Of a stretch of DNA of 64,000 nucleotides, positions 57,969 to 64,000 are shown piece after piece (position 1 is the stretch's first letter; each line of letters starts with the position of its first letter). The DNA lies in assembly GCA_036874045.1 (NCBI GenBank), contig CM072341.1, positions 3,546,501 through 3,610,500 of the forward strand, given 5' to 3'. Under the pieces are notes generated by a model, which saw nothing but the letters and a program-made list of their open reading frames with translations, was not told the DNA's origin and made no database searches. The stretch comes from Cymodocea nodosa. Lineage: Eukaryota > Streptophyta > Magnoliopsida > Alismatales > Cymodoceaceae. Position numbers and translations under genes: made by a program.

Positions 57969-59533
57969 GCGGGAAAGATTTTCTTGACAAAGTTTACAAA
58001 TAACCTAAGTGCTCGTGTAATAAGTGTTTATATAGGATTTTTAGGCGTATAACTCAACGTGAAGCGAAGTCGGGTTTAGAAATTAAATAAATATTGAATA
58101 AAGCTTATTCAATCAAGGTACTCGAAATATTCAAGTATAACTCGTTGAGTTAACTAACCTAACGAGTAAAACGCTATCTAGAGGTAGTTTTACACGTTAC
58201 CTTATCTAACATAACGTCTAGTTAGTATACTTAAACAATTTTTGGATGCTTCCAATTGAAACGTTCTGAAAACAACACGCATGCTAAACTTAACATTATC
58301 TTGAGAACATTGTAAACTATTTGAACATTTTGTCTTCTGAATCTAAAATAGTTTATTTGTCATTTTAAATTAGTTCATCAAGATTTTAAGAGGACATTAA
58401 TTCAGATTAACTAAGATTTGTATTCTAAATTATATTAATCTGTTTTTGACATTGTTAATGCTCCCCCTACAAATATACTTCAAATATATTCAATCAACAT
58501 ACAATATATACTTGTAGTGACAATAGATGTTAAGTATAACTATACTTTTAAATTTTCTTTTCAGAAACTTCTGTTATCCTGAGATCATCAAAAATGATTT
58601 CCAGAATCAATTCCTACTGTATATGAATCAAAACACAACTTTGAACTCAATGCGATTAATTCAAGGAGAATAAAAGAATGTATCTCAAATAAACATTTTC
58701 AAAAGTACTAATGTTGATTCAATAAATCAGTGTCATATTGGTAGAAACTATATGCGATTCAAAGATATCTATAATTAATGAAACAACTTTTTCTTTTCAA
58801 AACACTAAATATTGATAATTTTCTTTAAAAGTTAGTTTGAAAAGCTTGAATCATACAAGAGCTTTCTAATGTACCCGTGTAATGAGCTTTCAGTCAACAA
58901 TCCCAGATCTGATTAGGACCTTAGGTTGCTAGATTTAAAGAATCCTTTTTCAGGACAACAATCCTTACATACCTATCTGCTCAAGTACAAAAGGCTCGTG
59001 ATCAAACTGATCAATAAACTCTCAAAGATTTTTACTTTGTAAGCACTTTTCATTTTAAGCACAGTATATATATGTATTCCATTAATACAGATGCAATAAA
59101 AACACAAATCTCATACAATTTTTACTTCTATGATTGTACTGAGAATATGAATCAGTTTCAATAAGTTTATACTTTTGATTAATAGTTTAAGATGAGTGAC
59201 ATATAACTTATTCTACAAGTTTAATCAATTAAGTCAAATTTATGCATGATCATATGCATTTTCCTTGATTCAAAGAAAACATTTAATCAAAATTTCAGAA
59301 TGTCAGAAGTATTTAATGTTTTTCATTTACATTTCCACTTAAAATCGTAAAAACCATTAAAATTGATAAACTACATAAAATCAATAAGATACTACTATGA
59401 ATTTACAATAAATACATAGTATCTTAAGTAGTAGTTTAGATATTACTTTAGATATTTATAATAAGTATATAATATCTATGAGGTGAACAACATCATCAAT
59501 AATATTTATCTTTTTATGTGGAGTTTAAGCATT
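57969..59533 (-). other. Element E spacer between pol and ORFx-like gene
   Basis: Non-coding. 58840-59450 is the complement of a block also found in A (27000-27640) and in inverted C (38340-39000), all in sense with their elements. The core, with GATCACGAGCCTTTTGTACT, is about 90% alike. GTTGAGTTA-type motifs lie near 58140. Confidence 0.7.
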
Positions 59534-60592
59534 TTACACATCACATAGCCTACAAATACCTAAATTTAATCTAATGTTGCAGAATGTATTTTCATCTAGA
59601 GGTTTTGTAAATATATCAGCTAATTGATTTTTACTAGACACAAATTCTAATTTAATTTTTCCTTTAATTACGTTATCTCTTAGAAAATGATGTCTAACCT
59701 CTATATGCTTTGCTCTTGAATGTAATACAGGATTTTTGGAAAGATTTATTGCAGAACTACTGTCACAATAAATCTCAGTTGTATCATAAGATAATCCAAA
59801 ATCTTCTAAAGTTTGCCTTATCCACAGAATCTGAGTGCAACATAGTGCAGCAGCAACATATTCAGCTTCTATAGTAGAAAGTGCTACATAGTTTTGCTTT
59901 TTACTAAACCATGACACCAAATTATTTTCCAATAATTGACATGTGCCATTGGTACTCTTTCTATCAGATTTAGATCCTGCATAATCAGCATCAGTATATC
60001 CTATAAGATCTATTGAACTATCTTTAGAATAATACAGTCTAAAATTTTTAGTTCCTTGTATACATCTAAATATTCTTTTAACTACTATTAAGTGTGATTC
60101 TTTAGGATTAGATTGAAATCTAGCACAAACATACACAACAAACATAATATCAGGTCTACTAGCAGTCAAATAAAGTAAAGAACCAATCATACTTCTGTAT
60201 TTTCTTTGATCTATAGATTTTCCTATGTCATCAATATCTAACTTTAAAGTAGTACTCATAGGAGTTCCTCGAATCCTTGTATCATTAAAATTAAATTTCT
60301 TAAGCATTTCATCTGCATATTTTTCCTGATTTAAAAATATACCTTTATCTTTTATGACACTCAGCAAATTAAATCCTAGGTTTTTTACATATAGTACATT
60401 CGAAATAACACAAGTAGGAGTTATTTGAACATTGCCCATACCTATGATTTTATCTTTGCTTTTGTTTCCAAATGTTACACTTCCTTTCATGGTATTTGTA
60501 AAATTTTGTAATAGACTTTTATGTCCGGTCATGTGACTTGACGCTCCACTATCCAAGATCCATTTTGATGTTGTTTCCTCCTGCAACACAAA
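59534..60592 (-). pseudogene. Element E protease fused in frame to RT end and RNase H
   Basis: The reading frame stays open for 351 codons after a TAA at 60593. It starts with the protease active site WILDSGASSHMTGH. It runs to NLLSV, then jumps near 60341-60362 to DKGIFLNQEKYADEMLKKF at the end of RT, continuing to SLLYLTASRPDIMF, GYTDADYAGSKSDRKST, WFSKKQNYVALST, EIYCDSSSAINL and ADIFTKPLDE. The integrase and most of RT are gone, with no frame loss. The fused frame belongs to the same phase as gag. Confidence 0.88.
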
Positions 60593-62833
60593 TTAAAAAA
60601 AACTTTTTCTTGGTACCCAATGTTGTTGAGGACCAAGTTCATTAAACGCATATTTCTTCTTTTTGTTTAAAAATAGTTTAACATTATCATTTATATTCTT
60701 ATTAGTTGTAAGTACTATTGATTTATCATTAGCTTCATACTCACATATAGCATTATTGCTTTTACAATCATTCTTTTTGTTTTCAGATGTAGTATAATCA
60801 AGACCAAACAGATTTTTATCAGATGTTAATTTATTTTGGTCATGCTTATACATTTCAGTAAGTTCATACCAAGATTTTGTACTTGTATTAACATTTTTCG
60901 TACATACAAAATCTTTTTCTGCACAAGAATTTTTAGTTTTATCACATGCAGAATGAGTAATTGGTCTAATACCAGTGTATTGAATTACATGCTCAGGTTT
61001 CTGAATTTTCAGTTTACTACAATTGTCTAAAATTTTAGAAACATTAGAAACTGAATTTCCAGAACATGAAACAAGATTTTTAGAAACATTTATAGTCATG
61101 TTAGAAGTACTATTTGACAAATCACATTGATTTATATTATTATTGCATGATTCATCCCTTGAAGTACCTACTTCTACATATTTATTACCTTGTTTCATAA
61201 TAAAAGGAATTTTAGTCTTAGATTTACTTGAACTGCAACTAATAAATCCTTTATTGGCTTGAGATTCAGGATAATCAAATCGTAAGCCAAATTTATAAGA
61301 CACCGTAGGGGTACTAGTTAGTTTGTCTAACTTAGTTTGACTTAAATTTCATTTGTCAATAGTAGAATTTAAATCTTGCTCTCTCAGTTTTAATTTATCT
61401 ATCTCTAATTCAAGTTCATTTACATTGTTTCTCAACATTTCATTTTCAGATTCTATCTTTAATTTTTCAGCATTTATATTCTATATTTGTTCATGCAAGA
61501 TACATTCATTAAATCTAAATTTTTGCAAATCTCTAGCATGATTTTCATTATCACATTTAAACTTTTCTAAAGTAGTAGACAGGAAACAATTTTCTTCTTC
61601 TATAATGGATGAAGATTTTCTAATATTCTTATTTTCCAGTTTACATACTTTAAGTTTCTGTAATAATGCATGATAAGCACATAATAATTCATCAAAGTTG
61701 AAATCTGAATGACTTTCAGGATCAGATATTACCTCAGACTCATCTGCCATGAAGCACACATGTGCAACGTCTTCAAACTCTTGTTCTCCTTCTAAATGTG
61801 AAGATTTTGATGCTGATTCCTCAGATTCAAACTCTTCAAACGTGTCATCCCAAGTGACCTTCAAAGCCTTTTTCTTGTAAAACCTTTTCTGAGTTGTCTT
61901 CTTCTGATTTGTCCTACTTTGCTTTTCATTTTTCCTCATAGGACAATCTGGAGAAAGATGTCCAGGTTTCTTATAGTTGTAACATACATACTTTCTGGAT
62001 GAAGAATTCTTGTCATTCAGTGATTTTGACGTTGAGGGTTTATCATTTTTGTTCCTTTGTTGTTTCCTAGCTTTTCATGCTTTCTTGAATTTCCTAGTCA
62101 GCAAAATCAAATCCTCGTCAGAATCAGTAGATATATCAGAATTTGAATTAATTTCGAAGGCAATTTCTTTCTTCATTTTTAGTTTGTTGTGACTGAGTGA
62201 TTCATTTAATTGAACTTCATAAGTTGTTAAATTTCCTATAAGTTCATTCATAGTATAAACATTTAAATCTCATGATTCCTCAATTGATGTTACTTTCTGA
62301 GACCATTTAGAACTTAGGGATCTGAGAATTTTTCTCACCAAATCCTTTTGTTCAAAATTCTTTCCTAAACATTTTAAAGAGTTTATGATATCAAGAAATT
62401 TGGAAAACATCTCAGAAATATTTTCGTCTTCATGCATCTTAAAGAGTTTATACTTATGAATCAACATGTTTATTTTAGTCTCTTTAACTTGAGAAGTACC
62501 TTCATGTGAAACTTCTAATGCATGCCACACCTCATAAGCAGATTTATATGCCGACACTTTATTGAACTGTTCATAACTCAATGCACAAAATAAAATATTT
62601 AAGCCCTTAGCATTCAGAGTTTCATTTTCTTTTTCAGTAATTGTCCAAGTATTATAAGGAGTAGTTAATGGAGTATATGGTTTAGAAATCAGGAACCACA
62701 ACTTATGATCTATACTTTGAAGAAAAATAGTCATCCTATATTTCTAATATTCAAAATGTATTCCATCAAATAAAGGAGGATGATTAAGATTTTGGCCTTC
62801 ATATAAAGAAAAATTACCATTTCCAGTAGCCAT
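60593..62833 (-). pseudogene. Element E gag
   Basis: Starts MATGNGNFSLYEGQNLNHPP at 62833. The Gag core is at 62734-62270 (FLQSIDHKLWFLI, GLNILFCALS, KILRSLSSKWSQKV). The zinc knuckle near 61960-61980 has its second Cys as Tyr (CYNYKKPGHLSPDC). A coiled coil and an Asn/Ser-rich tail (61303-60593) follow. Everything from 62833 to 59534 is one frame of 1,100 codons with about five stops (TAG about 62743, TGA 62270, TGA about 62074, TAG 61481, TAA 60593). Confidence 0.85.
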
Positions 62834-63018
62834 CTTACCTTAGATTTTTCAACCTATTTGATTTTAAACAGTCTAAAAGCTTTAAAACAACTTGAGCCTT
62901 AAATCAAGAAAGTTAAACATATGCTCAGATATTAATTTTTGTTTAAAAACAAAGAAGGTAGAATAAGCAATGATATTAAATAAGTTGGTATAGATTTATA
63001 TCAAAAATTATTAACAAA

Positions 63019-63030
63019 GCTTTGATACCA
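63019..63030 (-). other. Element E primer binding site
   Basis: On the minus strand TGGTATCAAAGC, the initiator tRNA-Met site with one difference, two bases from the 5' LTR. Confidence 0.88.
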
Positions 63031-63032
63031 CT

Positions 63033-63845
63033 TGTAGGATCGTATGGCTACACAAGAGGGGGGTGAATTGTGTATTTTTAATATTTTCTAAAATATAGTT
63101 GAAACTTTATAACACAAAAATAAGTCGAGACATTGTTTTCATAAAATCATTTTTATTCAAGGTTTCAATTACAATATACAATTCAATTCTCCTCAGAAAT
63201 TGTAGATGCAATTATATTTCGATACCATGTTTCATCTAAACAATTTCATAACTACAAACAGAGAAAATTAATTTGCGGAATTTAAAACATTTCTCCCTAT
63301 TTGAGATCTTTCTTTTTATTCTTTCTTCTTCAGCAATTCTTCAGTGACGAATATCTTATCTTTCTCTACTTCACCGAATTTGCTTTCTTCTGATACTTCA
63401 ACTCTTTAGCGACATAAATCTGACCTTTTCTGCTTCACTGAATTTTCTTCCACTTGAGAGATTTTGCCCGAGAAGGTGTTTTTGATCCCTGAAAAAGATT
63501 TTTCTTTTGGTGTGCAGGGATGGTTTGATCCTTGAAAAGATTTTTCTTTTTGTGTGCAAGGATGGTTTGATCAACGAGAACTCTATACCTTTTATACTGT
63601 ATCTTCATTTCATGCATATCCTCCACGTTTAATCACTACTAGTTTTCCACTTCTCCACGTATTTTCTTTTTCCTTCATTGAAACACACACGTTCCAACCC
63701 ACATTTATATTTCAAATTTCCTTTAATCATCAGTCTTAGATCTCTGAAAAATTTCCTGCAAAATAAACTTTCTCGTCCAAAAGTTTTTCATCAATGTAAT
63801 AAGAAGTCGTTACTTTAATGTTAATTAAACGAGTAACACAAGTAT
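63033..63845 (-). repeat. Copia-3 5' LTR of element E, truncated
   Basis: Collinear with 53475-54290. It breaks off at AACACAAGTAT (63845), followed by a short repeat of the same text (63846-63865) and then Athila RT. Confidence 0.88.
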
Positions 63846-63865
63846 GGTCCAAGTAACACAAGTAT

Positions 63866-64000
63866 TTCCACACAACATTTTAATATTTGGTCTAAATTGT
63901 TTAAACACACTTCATATGAAGTTCCATAAACAGTAAAATCATCCATAAATATTTCTAAAAAATCTTCAGTCATTCTAGTGAATATGCCCTACATACACCT
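63866..64000 (-). pseudogene. Athila-like reverse transcriptase fragment
   Basis: On the minus strand this reads as the RT of element A around 20210-20345, including the FMDDF box (complement near 63937-63951) and YEVCLNNLD. It continues beyond the window. It may be the other side of element D, with part of pol lost, or a separate copy. Confidence 0.75.

Larger units (their letters stand above)
53475..63845 (-). mobile_element. Element E, Copia-3, internally deleted Copia (SIRE-like) element
   Basis: 3' LTR 53475-55222 on the left, polypurine tract (complement of 55223-55235), internal region to 63032, primer site (complement of 63019-63030, TGGTATCAAAGC), and 5' LTR from 63033, cut at about 63845. 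In element direction: gag, protease fused to the end of RT/RNase H, non-coding block, ORFx-like gene, polypurine tract. Inserted in the integrase of element D; ATTCC at 53470-53474 is the likely left duplication. Confidence 0.88.

Noticed and set aside
6060-63030. Possible tRNA genes at TGGTATCA-type and TGGCG-type sequences
   Set aside because: These are primer binding sites, complementary to tRNA 3' ends; no cloverleaf is present around them.

Overview
This is low-GC nuclear DNA of a flowering plant. The left edge holds the 5' part of one recognisable host gene, the plastid histidine-biosynthesis gene HISN2, on the minus strand (about 1-1121). It is a spliced gene with a transit-peptide-like first exon. 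Almost everything from about 2 kb to the end is LTR retrotransposon sequence, both Ty1/Copia and Ty3/Gypsy (Athila-like). Species cannot be named from the sequence.

Layout. 1-1121: HISN2. 1464-1676: GA microsatellite. 2035-3206: decayed inverted Athila-type LTR. 3860-4905: Copia-3 LTR piece. 4906-34126: Athila element B, opened up by nested insertions. Copia-1 (5099-12722) sits in the B LTR and itself carries a Copia-2 solo LTR (9524-11175). A Copia-3 solo LTR (15149-29641) sits in B near its 5' gag and holds the long Athila element A (15472-28413). 34127-43080: Athila element C on the minus strand, inserted in the B capsid gene; an Athila solo LTR (35134-37337) sits in its 3' LTR. 43081-49424: Copia-2, a gag-only element. 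49430-51538: LTR of a further family F. 51541-53474: piece of Athila element D (minus). 53475-63845: Copia-3 element E (minus). 63866-64000: Athila reverse-transcriptase fragment. Five insertions keep exact 5-bp target-site duplications, so much of the order of events can be read directly.

The unusual part is the Athila-like family shared by A, B, C and D. Joining the overlapping partial copies gives this order: LTR, tRNA-Asp-type primer site, a 5' ORF that starts at the zinc knuckle with no capsid, protease, RT, RNase H, integrase, a coiled-coil/transposon-protein ORF (ORFx), a separate downstream capsid-type gag, an F-box gene with its F-box-associated domain, two polypurine tracts about 1.3 kb apart, LTR. 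Thus the element carries a host-derived F-box gene, and the Gag capsid appears to be encoded away from the nucleocapsid. The Copia and Gypsy elements here also share parts. Their LTRs carry the same roughly 127-139-bp repeat cassette (CACGTG, ACTTAAGT, then hairpins of the TTTCGGATAGTTA type). ORFx and a ~600-bp non-coding 3' block occur in both Copia-3 and the Athila family.

None of the elements looks autonomous. The A polyprotein has eleven in-frame stops and no frameshift over 3.9 kb, and most stops are readable as C-to-T (or opposite-strand G-to-A) changes, as expected of methylated DNA. All element conclusions come from reading by eye; no alignment or database search was run.
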